The notes under the pieces: generated by a model
Databases searched by the model: none
Told to the model about the DNA's origin: nothing
The model's input: only the letters and a program-made list of their open reading frames with translations
Program-made: the position numbers and the translations under genes
Source of the DNA: Protofrankia sp963555915
Lineage (GTDB): Bacteria > Actinomycetota > Actinomycetes > Frankiales > Frankiaceae
DNA: 64,000 nt
Reading direction: 5' to 3'
Assembly: GCF_963555915.1 (NCBI RefSeq)
Contig: NZ_CAUVXL010000031.1
Coordinates: forward strand, 10,283-74,282
Part shown: one piece after another, positions 40,394-51,500 of the stretch
Position numbering within the stretch: position 1 is the stretch's first letter
How the letters are laid out: each line of letters begins with the position of its first letter

Positions 40394-41527
40394 CTACCGG
40401 CCGTGGGATACCAGCAGTTCGGCGATCTGGAGGGTGTTCAACGCCGCGCCTTTGCGCAGGTTGTCGCCGCACACGAACATGGCGAGCTCACACGGGTCGT
40501 CGGGCGATTGCCTGATCCGCCCGACCCAGGTCGGATCGGTACCGACGACGTCTGCCGGTGTGGGGAAGTCTCCCGCCGCCGGGTCGTCCAGGACGGCCAC
40601 CCCCGGCGCCGCACGCAGGACGGCCCGTGCGTCATCCGCGGCCACCGGGCGCGCGAACCACGCGTGCACCGCCACCGCGTGGGTCGTCACGACGGGTACC
40701 CGTACACAGGTTGCGGACACCTTGAGCCCGGGAAGCCCCAGGATCTTCCGGGACTCGTTCCGGATCTTCATTTCCTCAGACGACCAGCCGCCGTCCTGGT
40801 GGGAACCGGCCCACGGCACGACGTTCAGGGCCAGTGGCGCCGGGAACGGGCCGAGCCCGTGCTCCCCGATGGCTTTGCGGACGTCCCCGGCGCTCTGGCC
40901 GGGTCCCAGCCAGGTGTCGCCAGCTGCGTCGGTGGACCTGCTGTCGGTGGACCTGCCGGGGGTCGGCATGGCGCCAACCACGGTGGCGAGCTGGGCGTAG
41001 AGGGTGTCGATACCAGCCTGGCCTGCTCCGCTCGCCGCCTGGTAGGACGTCGCGACCAGCGATTCCAGCCCGAACACGCGGTGCAGCGCGCCAACCGCGA
41101 CGATCATCGACAGCGTCGTGCAGTTCGGGTTGGCGATGATCCCGCGCGGCCGGTCCGCCGCCGCCTGCGCGTTCACCTCGGGGACGACCAGCGGGACGTC
41201 CGCCTCCATCCGGAAGGCGCCCGAATTGTCAACCGCGATCGCCCCGCGGGACGCCGCGACCGGTGCCCACTGTCTGGAGACCTCGTCCGGGACGTCGAAC
41301 ATGGCGATGTCGACACCGTCGAAGACCTCGGGGGTCAGCGCCAGCACCTCGACGTCGCCGCCGCGCAGTCGCAGTCTGCGCCCGGCGGACCGCGCGGAGG
41401 CGATCAGTCGGATTTCGCCCCAGATATCCGGGCGTTCGCCCAGCAGCGAGAGCATCACGGTGCCGACCGCACCGGTTGCGCCGACCACGGCCAGCGTGGG
41501 ACGGCTGCCGGCCGCTGGCGCGGTCAT
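40394..41527 (-). CDS. asd: Aspartate-semialdehyde dehydrogenase
   Basis: The protein has 377 residues. The N-terminal NADP fold is LAVVGATGAVGTVMLSLLGE. The active-site Cys is in ANPNCTTLSM, followed by YQAASGAGQAGIDTL, then the C-terminal catalytic region VPVVTTHAVAVHAWF. It converts aspartyl phosphate to aspartate semialdehyde for lysine, diaminopimelate, threonine and methionine. The start overlaps the aspartokinase stop (ATGA), so it forms an operon with the preceding enzyme of the pathway. Confidence 0.97.
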   Translation of the reverse strand: MTAPAAGSRPTLAVVGATGAVGTVMLSLLGERPDIWGEIRLIASARSAGRRLRLRGGDVEVLALTPEVFDGVDIAMFDVPDEVSRQWAPVAASRGAIAVDNSGAFRMEADVPLVVPEVNAQAAADRPRGIIANPNCTTLSMIVAVGALHRVFGLESLVATSYQAASGAGQAGIDTLYAQLATVVGAMPTPGRSTDSRSTDAAGDTWLGPGQSAGDVRKAIGEHGLGPFPAPLALNVVPWAGSHQDGGWSSEEMKIRNESRKILGLPGLKVSATCVRVPVVTTHAVAVHAWFARPVAADDARAVLRAAPGVAVLDDPAAGDFPTPADVVGTDPTWVGRIRQSPDDPCELAMFVCGDNLRKGAALNTLQIAELLVSHGR

Positions 41528-42792
41528 CGACCGGTCCCCGCGTACACGATTGCCTGACTGTCAGGATCGGCGAGTTCGAACGCACTGTGGACGGCTCGGA
41601 CAGCGACCTGCAGGTCGGTGTCGCGGATGACCACCGAAATCCGAATCTCAGAGGTCGAAATGATCTCCACATTGACCCCGGCGTCCGCGAGTGCGCCGAA
41701 GAAGCGGGCCGACACCCCCGGGTGCGACTTCATCCCGGCACCGATCAGCGAGACCTTGCCGATGTGATCGTCATACAGGGTCCGTTCGAAGCCGATCTCA
41801 CCACGGACCTTCTCCAGCGCGGTCAGCGCGGTGCGGCCGTCGGTCTTCGGAAGGGTGAAGGAGATGTCGGTCCGCCCGGTGCCGGCCACCGACCCGACCT
41901 GCACGATCATGTCGAGGTTGACGTCCGCGTCGGCGACGGCCCGGAAGACGGCGGCGGCCACGCCGGGCTTGTCCGGGCAGCCGGCCACGGTCACCTTCGC
42001 CTCGCTCTGGTCGTGAGCGACCCCACGAATGATGGCCTGTTCCACGAGCTCTGCCTCCGGAATCTCGGTGACCCACGTACCCGGCTTCGAGGAGAACGAG
42101 GACCGGACGTGTACGGGGACGGTGTAGCGGCGTGCGTACTCGACACAGCGAAGCATCAGCACCTTGGCTCCGCAGGCCGCCATCTCCATCATTTCCTCGT
42201 AGGAAATGCGCTCGATGCGGCGGGCGTCCGGCACGATCCGCGGGTCGGCGGTGAAAACGCCGTCCACATCGGTGTAGATCTCGCAGAAGTCGGCCTGCAG
42301 CGCGGCTGCGAGGGCCACAGCGGTTGTATCCGAGCCGCCCCGACCGAGCGTTGTCACGTCCTTCGTATCCTGGCTGACGCCCTGGAAACCGGCGACGATC
42401 GCAATCGCTCCCGAGTCCAGAGCGTCGCGGATGCGCCCCGGCGTGACATCGATGATGCGGGCCTTGCCGTGCGCCGAAGTCGTGATCACGCCGGCCTGGG
42501 AGCCCGTGAACGAGCGTGCCTCGGCGCCCAGGTTCGAGATCGCCATGGCCAGCAGCGCCATTGAGATGCGTTCACCGGCGGTGAGCAGCATGTCAAGCTC
42601 GCGGGCCGGCGGAACAGGCGTGACCTGTTCCGCGAGTGCGAGCAGGTCGTCGGTGGTGTCACCCATCGCGCTCACCACGACTACCACGTCGTCGCCGCAA
42701 CGGCGTTGAGCCACGATCCGCGCGGCGACCCGTTTGATCCGGTCGGCATCCGAGACGGAGGAACCGCCGAACTTCGCCACCACGACCGCCAT
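41524..42792 (-). CDS. lysC: Aspartokinase
   Basis: The protein has 422 residues from the ATG at 42792 (MAVVVAKFGGSSVSDADRIK). The kinase domain has KFGGSS, TTLGRGGSDTTAVALAAALQ and YTDVDGVFTADPR. Two ACT domains at about residues 265-420 (VTVAGCPDKPGVAAAVF, VSLIGAGMKSHPGVSARFF) give feedback regulation by lysine and threonine. An internal start producing a separate beta subunit is usual in actinobacteria, though I did not assign one. The coupled asd gene follows. Confidence 0.97.
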   Translation of the reverse strand: MAVVVAKFGGSSVSDADRIKRVAARIVAQRRCGDDVVVVVSAMGDTTDDLLALAEQVTPVPPARELDMLLTAGERISMALLAMAISNLGAEARSFTGSQAGVITTSAHGKARIIDVTPGRIRDALDSGAIAIVAGFQGVSQDTKDVTTLGRGGSDTTAVALAAALQADFCEIYTDVDGVFTADPRIVPDARRIERISYEEMMEMAACGAKVLMLRCVEYARRYTVPVHVRSSFSSKPGTWVTEIPEAELVEQAIIRGVAHDQSEAKVTVAGCPDKPGVAAAVFRAVADADVNLDMIVQVGSVAGTGRTDISFTLPKTDGRTALTALEKVRGEIGFERTLYDDHIGKVSLIGAGMKSHPGVSARFFGALADAGVNVEIISTSEIRISVVIRDTDLQVAVRAVHSAFELADPDSQAIVYAGTGR

Positions 42793-43279
42793 GCGCTCCA
42801 GGTTACTGGGCACTGCGGGGCTGCGAGAAGGGCTGCGGCTACACCGCTTTCTGCCAGGCCACGAGCCGTCCTGCCGGAGCCGAGGGCGGGCTTGTCAGCC
42901 GGGGGGAATGGGCGCTGTCAGAACGATCCTGAATATCATATTTCGACGACCACGAAAAGAGCCGCTCGCGCTCTGGCTGAAAATCCGCGATCGCGATATT
43001 AGGGAGGGCGCACGGATGTGCGGGATGTGCATCATCCGCCGGTGTGGTACCGATCACGGTCGAGCCATAGCGGATGAAACATGTATTTCGTGAGTTCATC
43101 AGCTGATAACCAGGCATTCCCGGGTATTGCGTACACTGCCATCGTCACGGATGGTGGTCGATGTTCGCCGTCTCGTGCAGGCCCCGTGAGTGTGCAGGCC
43201 GAGGTACCGCTATGCTCCGTTCGTCCTACTTGGGGGGGACACCAAGATTGGGACCTACGAAGGGCTTGAAGAGCCAGTG
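42793..43279. other. Divergent intergenic region, lysC to beta-helix gene
   Basis: The 487 bases contain no convincing gene. They include an AT-richer patch (about 42930-42960, TGAATATCATATTTCG) and a short palindromic stretch around CGCGATCGCG near 42990. They presumably hold promoters for both directions. Confidence 0.4.
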
Positions 43280-44476
43280 ATGATCAAGTATGGCGCGCGG
43301 TGGAGTGCGAGCGTGGTGCTCTCCGCCGCTCTCCTCACCGGTGGGCTTGTCGCCTGTAAGCCAGCTGATTCGGGCCTGACGCAACCCGCCCACGGTACGG
43401 CGTCCCCGACGGGAAGTCAGCTGCCTCAGACTCCCGCGGGCGCCGCAACCACGCCGCCGGCCGTGACGGCTGTCCCGTCGCCGACCGCCACGCGCGGCGC
43501 CCCGGCCCCGGCAGTCACGCAGACCCTGCCGGCTCTCCCGGCCGGCGGCGCCGGCATGCCGGTTATACCCTCGGCGCCGGCGCCATTGCGGACGGTCAGA
43601 GTGTCAACGGCCCAGCAGCTGACCGCCGCGCTCGCGGCAGCCCAGCCTGGGGACCTCATCGCGCTCGCGGACGGCCAGTACAGCGGACACTTCGTCGCCG
43701 ACAGGCCGGCGACGGCGAAGGCTCCGATCACGGTGCGTGGCTCGCGCAACGCGGTGATCGACGGTGGTTCGATCGACAGCGGCTATTCCTTCCACCTCGA
43801 CAACGCCGACTACTGGCGGCTGGAGGGCTTCACGATCCAGAGCGGCCAGAAGGGCGTGATGACCGATCAGACCAACGGAGCGGTCATCTCCGGGCTACTG
43901 GTGCGCAACGTCGGTGACGAGGCCATCCATCTGCGGAACTTCTCCACCGACAATTTCGTCGTGGGATGCGTCGTCAGTGGTACCGGGCGCAAGGAACCGG
44001 GCTTCGGAGAGGGCATCTACATCGGCACGGCCAAGTCGAACTGGGAGAAGTTCAGCGGCGGGAAGCCGGACAACTCCGACCGTAACAAGATCATTGGAAA
44101 CACGATCAGCGGGGTGACCGCAGAGGCGGTTGACATCAAGGAGGCCACGACCGGTGGTGTCCTGGGCAACAACACCTTCAACGGTTCGGCCATCTCCGGC
44201 GCCAACTCCGCGGACTCGTGGGTCGATGTGAAGGGCAACAACTGGCTCATCGAGGGCAACACCGGGGTGGACAGCCCGAAGGACGGCATCCAGACCCACG
44301 TCATCATCGACGGCTGGGGCACGGGGAACATCATCACCGGGAACAGGCTCGACGTCGACGGTCCCGGCTTCGGCGTCAGCATCGACAAGCCGAGCAACAC
44401 CGCGAACATCGTCTCGTGCACCAACATCGTCATCGCGGCGGCCGACGGCCTGTTCAACGTGCCCTGCGTGAAGTAA
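43280..44476 (+). CDS. Secreted right-handed beta-helix lipoprotein
   Basis: The protein has 398 residues from the ATG at 43280. The lipobox LVAC follows LSAALLTGG. A Pro/Ala/Thr linker leads to about residue 110, then a right-handed parallel beta-helix (VRVSTAQQLTAALAAAQPGD, YWRLEGFTIQSGQKGVMT, GLLVRNVGDEAIHLRNFSTD, NKIIGNTISGVTAEAVDIKE). The PbH1-like coils resemble polysaccharide lyases or surface carbohydrate-binding proteins. No catalytic residues could be assigned. A strong terminator follows. Confidence 0.85.
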   Translation: MIKYGARWSASVVLSAALLTGGLVACKPADSGLTQPAHGTASPTGSQLPQTPAGAATTPPAVTAVPSPTATRGAPAPAVTQTLPALPAGGAGMPVIPSAPAPLRTVRVSTAQQLTAALAAAQPGDLIALADGQYSGHFVADRPATAKAPITVRGSRNAVIDGGSIDSGYSFHLDNADYWRLEGFTIQSGQKGVMTDQTNGAVISGLLVRNVGDEAIHLRNFSTDNFVVGCVVSGTGRKEPGFGEGIYIGTAKSNWEKFSGGKPDNSDRNKIIGNTISGVTAEAVDIKEATTGGVLGNNTFNGSAISGANSADSWVDVKGNNWLIEGNTGVDSPKDGIQTHVIIDGWGTGNIITGNRLDVDGPGFGVSIDKPSNTANIVSCTNIVIAAADGLFNVPCVK

Positions 44477-44492
44477 CCGGCGGGAAGCTTCA

Positions 44493-44520
44493 GCCCGGGT
44501 CCGTCATTGCGGACCCGGGC
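44493..44520 (+). terminator. Rho-independent-like hairpin after beta-helix gene
   Basis: A perfect 11-bp stem GCCCGGGTCCG / CGGACCCGGGC encloses a 6-nt loop, 17 nt after the stop codon. No U-tract follows, as is common in high-GC actinobacteria. Confidence 0.8.
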
Positions 44521-44551
44521 CCGGGCTCTCGCCGTATCACAGGCGCGTCTG

Positions 44552-44797
44552 AGTCCTTCAATCTCCGTTATTGATCGCGAGGGACGCTCGGCCGTTGCGG
44601 TGAGCTTTGATTCGGACTTCGGCGGTCTACCAACACGCTATCTGCTTGTCGCGGACCGGACGACCGGCACGCTGCTCGGCCACGAGCAGGTTCTTACCTC
44701 GAAGGCTGGAAAGCTCGGCGTTTCCATCCCGGCGGTCATCAGCTATCAGTTGTGGTTGGCTGCGGGCAGCGCCAGAAGCGTGACCGATACCCTGTAG
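44552..44797 (+). pseudogene. 3' fragment of a hypothetical protein gene
   Basis: The frame (open from 44507) reads SVIDREGRSAVAVSFDSDFG, RYLLVADRTTGTLLGHEQVL, then VISYQLWLAAGSARSVTDTL and a stop. The pattern (a D-x-x-G-R-x-x-x-A-V strand, FD/VAD-x-x-T-G-x-x-L turn, terminal VTD) is like the C-terminal end of CU044_5270-type secreted proteins. No N-terminal part or start is present. It is probably a remnant and is followed by a strong hairpin. Confidence 0.4.
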
Positions 44798-44833
44798 GTT
44801 CTGTCGGGGATTCTGAAGTCGGCACAGCTGGAC

Positions 44834-44874
44834 AATGATGCAGGGGCACCGTTTTCCGGTGTCCCTGCATCATT
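44834..44874. terminator. Bidirectional hairpin terminator
   Basis: An 18-bp stem with one G-T pair (AATGATGCAGGGGCACCG with its complement at 44857-44874) and a 5-nt loop lies between the plus-strand fragment (44797) and the minus-strand frame ending at 44889. It could serve both directions. Confidence 0.85.
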
Positions 44875-44888
44875 CAACGATTCAACGA

Positions 44889-45201
44889 CTAGAGCTGGAA
44901 GTCGTCTGCCTTGTCATTCCAGCTGCCGCCACCGATGCTGCTTCCCCGAATCATTGTTGTCAAGACCGGGTGGTCTGAGCGGTATAAAAATTGGATCTTC
45001 ACTCCACCTGCGGCGATCGAGTGGGTGACTTTCCGCTTGGGGTTCGATGATTTGACCGATATTGATTTGATCTGCTTGTAGCAAGTAGTCTTTGGTAAAT
45101 TTCTGATCAAAAACTGAAGTTATTTGTTGTCTCTTAATAGAGATTGAGTTGTCGGTCTCATCGACGCGCATACCGTCCTGCTGGCATGCCTGTCCGCTCA
45201 T
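44889..45201 (-). pseudogene. AT-rich frameshifted ORF upstream of the Rhs gene
   Basis: Two overlapping minus-strand frames are seen. One starts at 45201 (MSGQACQQDGMRVDETDN, then ITSVFDQKFTKDYLLQADQI). Another ends at 44889 (GVKIQFLYRSDHPVLTTMI, then GSSIGGGSWNDKADDFQL). Each is protein-like only in part, which suggests one gene broken by a frameshift at about 45040-45100. Base composition is far more AT-rich than the genome, like the immunity genes beyond the Rhs protein. No family is recognised. Confidence 0.4.
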
Positions 45202-45515
45202 GGTGTCAGGCCGGTTACGGACGAGAGGCTGTCGCGACCTGGTGTTTTAGTGGTGAGGCTCCTGGCGGCCGCCCCACTGATCACCTTTAGTAATGATCAA
45301 CTTAGGGTGACCGTCTGGTTGCAACATCTGCGGACGAACAATTCCTCGCCCGAGCTGCTGCGTACGCACCTTCTTGCTGACAGTCTCTGCCTTCTATCCC
45401 AATACCGGATGAATCGGCATCCGATCAAGAGTGCCAGCGGCCTGCCTGGGTGCGCTGGTCGTGGGGTGTGGCCGGCCTGATCGGTTTTGCGCGTGGTCGC
45501 GGAGGGTGAGTCAGC
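45202..45515. other. Leader region of the Rhs gene
   Basis: The 314 bases have no convincing gene. Composition is lower in GC than the flanks over about 45270-45420. The right end carries GGAGGGTGAG before the GTG of the Rhs gene. Promoter sequences are presumed but not identified. Confidence 0.4.
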
Positions 45516-48500
45516 GTGTCGGTGGGGCGTGTGTTCGGGATGTGGCGGCGCAGGTTCCGCTTCGGGTACACCCGAGAGCGGGGATCGACGCCGCAGGCGG
45601 TCGGGATCGCCGGGTTGGCTGTGGTGCTACTGGCAAGCCCGATGGTGCCGGCGTCCGGGACGGTCGGCGGCCGGCATCCCACGCGGGTCGAGGCCATCGC
45701 GATCACCCCGGCGACGGCATCCCAGCCGGTCCCGGACGCGTCGGGTGATGTCACGGTGAACGGCTGGGGCGACGGTGCCGGTTACCACCTTGCGGTCGCC
45801 ACCGAATCGGCTGGCTGGGCGTGGCGGGACCTCGCCGTGTTGCGACCCGGTGGTCGCGACGACTCGTCGTGGATCGGTTACCAGTGTGTCTCCGGTGACG
45901 GCCGATACGCGGCGGTCGCCGTTCTGCCCGCTTCGGCAGCCAACAACGCCCCGGCCCGGGACCACGGCGCCACCGGGTATGCGGTGGATCTGCTCAGCGG
46001 CACGGTGCGGCCGGTGGCCAGCGGTGTCGGGCTGAAGTACCACTCGCCGGGTTGCGGTACCGGCGACGACGCGGTGTTCACCTTCAACGGTGACGTCGAC
46101 CAGCGGACGACGACGATCCTGACTGTCGATCTGGCCAAGGGTTCGGTTGCGGGGCGCAGCACGGTGGCGGGACAGGTCACTTCGGTGGTGCCCACGCAGG
46201 CGGGGCCGGTCGGCGTCCTGGGTAGCGCCCTGGTGCGGGTTCCTGCCGGCGGGACGCCGGTGTCACTCGCCGCCGTCGACGGGGCCGCGTATGACCTGCG
46301 TCCGACCGCGGACGGTGGTGTTGCCTTCCTCAGCCTGCGTGATCGCGCGCCGACCGCGACGGTGGTGGTGGAGCGGTCGGGGCAGGTGACCACGCTCGGG
46401 TCCGGTCCCGCCACGGAGGTGCACCTGTTCCAGGGGAGGGGCGGGCATCCCGTCCTGGCCGGGGCGACCACAGCGCCACCCGGCGGGGCCGGCCTGGTCG
46501 GCGTACCCGCCGGTGGACTGCCGCACGGTGCGACCGCGGCCTCTCTCGACGGCCATGCCCTGCTGGGAGTCGGAACCGCAGGTGATCAGTCTGCTCCGTT
46601 GATTCTCGACACCCGGACCAGATCGGTCCTCACCCGTCCGGCGGCTGCGCCGGGTGCCCGTACCTGGACGGCGGTACCCGCGCCGGCAACGGCGGCGCCG
46701 AGCGGATACGCCACGCGCAGCGGCCCGTCCATTCAGCCCATCGTGAGCGTGATCCCGATCGCGGCCGGCAGCCCGACGTGCGCCGTCCCGCGCCTGGCTG
46801 AGAACCGCCAGGTGCTCCAGCCGTTCGCGAACCAGATCGACTGGGCGACACAGCTCGCCGAACAGGGTCTGCTGACCGGGTCGTCGGTGCAGCGGCCCGC
46901 CGGCTACGCCAACCTCGGGCTGGCCGCCTACGCGGCGAACAGCGACTTCCCGAAGATCGCCCTGCATCACCCGACCGGCGACACCTGGGATTCGGTTCCC
47001 CGGTCGGTCTACGAGGCGATCCTGGCCCAGGAGAGCAACTGGAGCCAGGCATCCTGGCATGCGCTGCCGGGCATTGCCGGAAACCCGCTCATCGCCGACT
47101 ACTACGGTTCGGGCGGCGGGATCACCACGATCAACTACTCGGCCGCCGACTGCGGGTACGGCGTCGGCCAGGTGACCACCGGGATGACGGCCGCGGACAC
47201 CACATACTCCGCCAACGGTAAAACCAAGATTGCCATTGACTACGAGGAGAACATAGCCGCCGGCCTGCAGGTCCTTGAGAAGACCTGGAACCAGCTCTAC
47301 GACGCCGGTATCACCGCCAACGGCGGGAATCCCCGTTACCTGGAGAACTGGTATTTCGCCGCGTGGGCCTACAACACCGGTATCCAGCCGACGGCGAAGT
47401 ACGGCAACACCACAGGATGCACACCGAGCCCGACCTGCGTCGGTCCGGACGGCACCTGGGGGCTGGGGTGGACCAACAACCCGAAGAACCCCGACTACCC
47501 GCCCAACCGGGTTCCCTTCCTGCGTGACACCTACGCCGACGCCGCGCATCCCTCGCAGTGGCCCTACCAGGAACGGGTAATGGGGTGGATGGGCAGCCCG
47601 ATCATCCGGTTCGACCATGCCGCCTATGCCACCCCGACCTACCACGGCGGTAGCACCTGGCTGCAGATCCCCGGGGTCAACACTTTCTGCACGACCGACA
47701 ACAAGTGCGACCCGAACTACACCAACGCCACCGACCCGACCGCGAGTTTCTGCACGTTGACCGACAGGGAGTGCTGGTGGCACCTGCCGGCCACCTGGGT
47801 GGCGAACTGTGCGACAACCTGTGCCACCAGTGACTATTCGGCCGCTGCCGGCTCGACCGAACCGGCGGCCGGGGCCGACCCGCATCCGCCGACCTGTTCC
47901 CTGGACACCGCCAAGGTGCCCACCACATCCAGCGGCCCGCCGATCATCGTGGACGAGTCGCAGAGCCAGCCACCGCTGAACCTTGTCGGCTGCGGGTCGT
48001 CGAACTGGTCCCAGGGCGGCACGTTCAGCTATGCCTACGGCGCCAACGCGGCCGGTGACCCGATCGGTGCGATCGACACCCATCAGCTCGGCGCCGGTTT
48101 CGGTGGTCACATCCTGTTCACACACACCGAGAACGGTTCTGATTCGAGCCTGGTCAACACCGGTACCTGGACGCCGACCCTCCCACGGTTGCAGTACTAC
48201 AAGATTAAGATCCACATCCCGGCGACGGGAGCCTCCGCCACCGACGTGGTCTACAAGATCTACCCCGGTGGCGGGGCGAACCCATGGAAGATCCGGGTCA
48301 ACCAGCACTGGGGATCCGAACAGTGGGTCACGATCGGGACCTTCGCCATGCAGAACGGCGGGTATGTCCAGCTGAGCAACACCAGCACGGACACCGCCTA
48401 CGGCGACACCAGCTACAGCAACTACGACGTCGCGTACGACGCGATCGCCTTCGTCCAGATGGGCGGTACTCCCGGTACGCCCATCGGCGGCCCACCGCAG

Positions 48501-51500
48501 GTGATCGACGCGCCCAAGGGCAGTAACCCGGCCTGGGTGCAGTGCGGCTGCGCCCGACGCACCGCCGGTGACCCGGTCGACACCAGCACCGGCTATTTCG
48601 GTCAGACCTTCACCGACCTGGCCACTCCTGGCCGGGGCATGCCGCTGGACTTCACCCGTACCTATGCCTCCGCGCTGGCCGACCCGTCCGGCCCGAACGG
48701 GTCGGCGGCGTTGAACGGCCCGTTCGGTTACGGGTGGACCTTCTCCTACAACCTGTCGACCGTCACCGACAGTGCGACCGGCAACGTCACGGTCAAGCAG
48801 GAGGACGGCTCTCAGGTCACGTTCGTCAACTCCTCCGGCGTCTACACTCCGTCAGCGCCCAGGTATGACGCGACTCTGGTCAAGAACGGTTCGTCCTATG
48901 TGTTCACCCGGCGGAGCAGCCAGATCTTCAGCTTCGACGTGGCCACGGGCCGGCTGGTCTCGGAGACGGATCTGGCGGGCAGCAAGGCCAGCCCGGCATA
49001 TGCCACGGCGCTGACCTACGACAGCTCCGGGCATCTGAGTACCATCACCGACCCGGCTGCGCGCACTTATACGCTCACCTGGACCGGCAACCACATCACC
49101 GGCCTGTCCGACACGGCTGGGCGCCAGGTCACCTACGGCTATGACGCGGCTGGCAACCTCACCGACGTCTTCGGGGTCGGCACCACCCGCAGTCCGTCGG
49201 TGGGGAACAACGACCGGAGCCAGTACACCTACACCGCCGCGCATCTGCTCAATGCGATGCGTGAACCGGCCGCTTACGGCAGCACCGCCACCCCGACCCC
49301 GGTCGTCGGCATGACCTATGACAGCGCAGAGCGGGTCACCGCCCAGACCGACCAGCTCGGCCACACGACCACGTTCACCTATGGCCCGAACACGGCGGCG
49401 AATCTCGTAGCCGGGCAGACCCAGGTCACCGACCCGGCTGGTCACAAGACCGTGTACACCTACACCGGCGGTCTGCTGACCTCGGAAACCCGGGGCGCCG
49501 GGACGGCCGACGCCGGGACCTGGAGCTACACCTACGACCCGGTCAGCCTCGGGGTCACCTCGATCACCGACCCGAACGGGAACTTCCAGACCTTCAGCTA
49601 CGACGATCATGGCAATCAGATCTCCGCCAGTGATCCGCGCGGGTTCACCACCTCCCGCACCTACGACGACCGGAACAACCTCGTCGCGACGATCGACCCG
49701 ACCGGGACGCAGACCAGCTACGGCTACGACGAGGCCGGGCACATCGCCACCAGCACCGGCACCAACGACGGCACGTCCGCGTACAAGCTGCCGACCAGCA
49801 TCACCCTGCAACAGGTCGACCAGGCCGCTGAAGTTTCCAACGGAAATCCGCCCTCGACCGTGGTCCGCTCCGCGAGCTTCTACTACGACGACGCCGCGCA
49901 TCCCGATGACGTCTCCCGCACGGTGAACGCGCGTGGGAACACGACGACGAACACCTATGACACCTTCGGTGACCTCGCCAGCACGAAGGACCCCGAAGGC
50001 AACACCACCAAGTACGGCTACGACACCGCCCGCGGCCTGCGCACCTCGGTTGTCTCGCCGATCGGCGTGTCCGCCGGCATCGTCCCCGGCTGCACCCCGC
50101 CGGCCACGGGCTGCACCACCTACAGTTACAACGCCTGGAACAACCCGATCAAAACCACCGACCCGCTCGGTGACGTCAGCTCCGCGACCTACGACGCCGA
50201 CGGCAACAGGACCTCGGCCACAGACGCCAACAACCGGACGACGACCTACACCTACGACCTCGCCGACCGGCAGACCGTGACGACCCGGCCGGACGCCACG
50301 ACTCTCAAGACCGACTACAACGCCGACAACACCGTCGCGGACATCGTCGACGGGGCTGCCCACAAGACCACTTATGGCTACGACAACCAGGGCCGGCGGA
50401 CCACCCGGACCGATCCCGGGTCCCACACGATCACCTGGAAGTACGACACGGCCGGCAGGCTGCTGACACTCGCTGACGCGGCCGGCCGGGTGACCACCTA
50501 CGGGTACGACGCCGCCGGTCACCAGACCACGGTGGGCTATTCGGACGGCGCTACCCCGAACGTGACGGCGACGACGTACGACGGCCTCGGGCGGCGTACG
50601 TCCACGACCGACGGCACCGGGACCAGCCACTGGTCCTACGACTCCTTCGGCGAGATCACCTCCTACACCAACGGCGCCGGAGCCACGGTAGGTTACAGCT
50701 ACGACGCTGTCGGCAACGTCACCTCGATCGCCTACCCCGGTGGCAGCGGCCGGAGCGTCACCCGAACGTTCGACAAGGACGACCGGCTGGTCACCGTTCA
50801 GGACTGGAACGCCAAGAGCACGTCGTTCGGGTACGACCGCGACAGCGATCTGCTCACGACGACCTACCCCAACAACACTAGTGTCACCGGGAGTTTCGAC
50901 AAGGCCGACCAGCTCACCGGCTCCACGCTGAAGGCCGGCAGCACCACGCTTGCCTCCCTGACCAGCCCCCGGGACGCCGCCGGCCAGGTCAGCGGGGAGA
51001 CACCGACCGGTGTTCCGGGCAGCGCGCAAACTTTTGCTTACACGGCGTTGGAGCAGCTCAAGTCGACGACCGTCGGCGGTACCACTACCTCCTACGCCTA
51101 TGACGCCGCGGACAACCCGACCACGGTCGGCGCTACGACGCAGACCTTCGATGTGACAAGCAGGCTGTGCTGGACCACCACGGCCACCCCGCCCGCGAAC
51201 CCGGCCTGCGCCAGCACACCCAGCGGCGCCACCACCTACACCTACGACACCGAAGGCGACCGGACCAAGAGCACCGCCGGGAGCGCGGTCACCACCTACG
51301 CCTACGACCAGGCGAGCAGGCTCACCGGGTTCACGAAGAGCGGAACCACGGCGAGTTACACCTATGACGGATCCGGCCTGCGTGCCTCCAAGACCGTCAA
51401 CGGCGCCACGACTCCGTTCACCTGGGGCGTGGGTGGTGAGCTCCTGTACGACGGTGCCACCGCTTATGTCTATGGGCCGGGTGGTGTGCCGATCGAGCAG

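Noticed and set aside
42793..43279. Possible riboswitch leader before the beta-helix lipoprotein
   Set aside because: The long leader is suggestive, but no conserved riboswitch core could be recognised by eye. A Rfam covariance search would decide.
46263..48308. 681-codon minus-strand open frame
   Set aside because: Antisense to the Rhs transglycosylase region; no domain.
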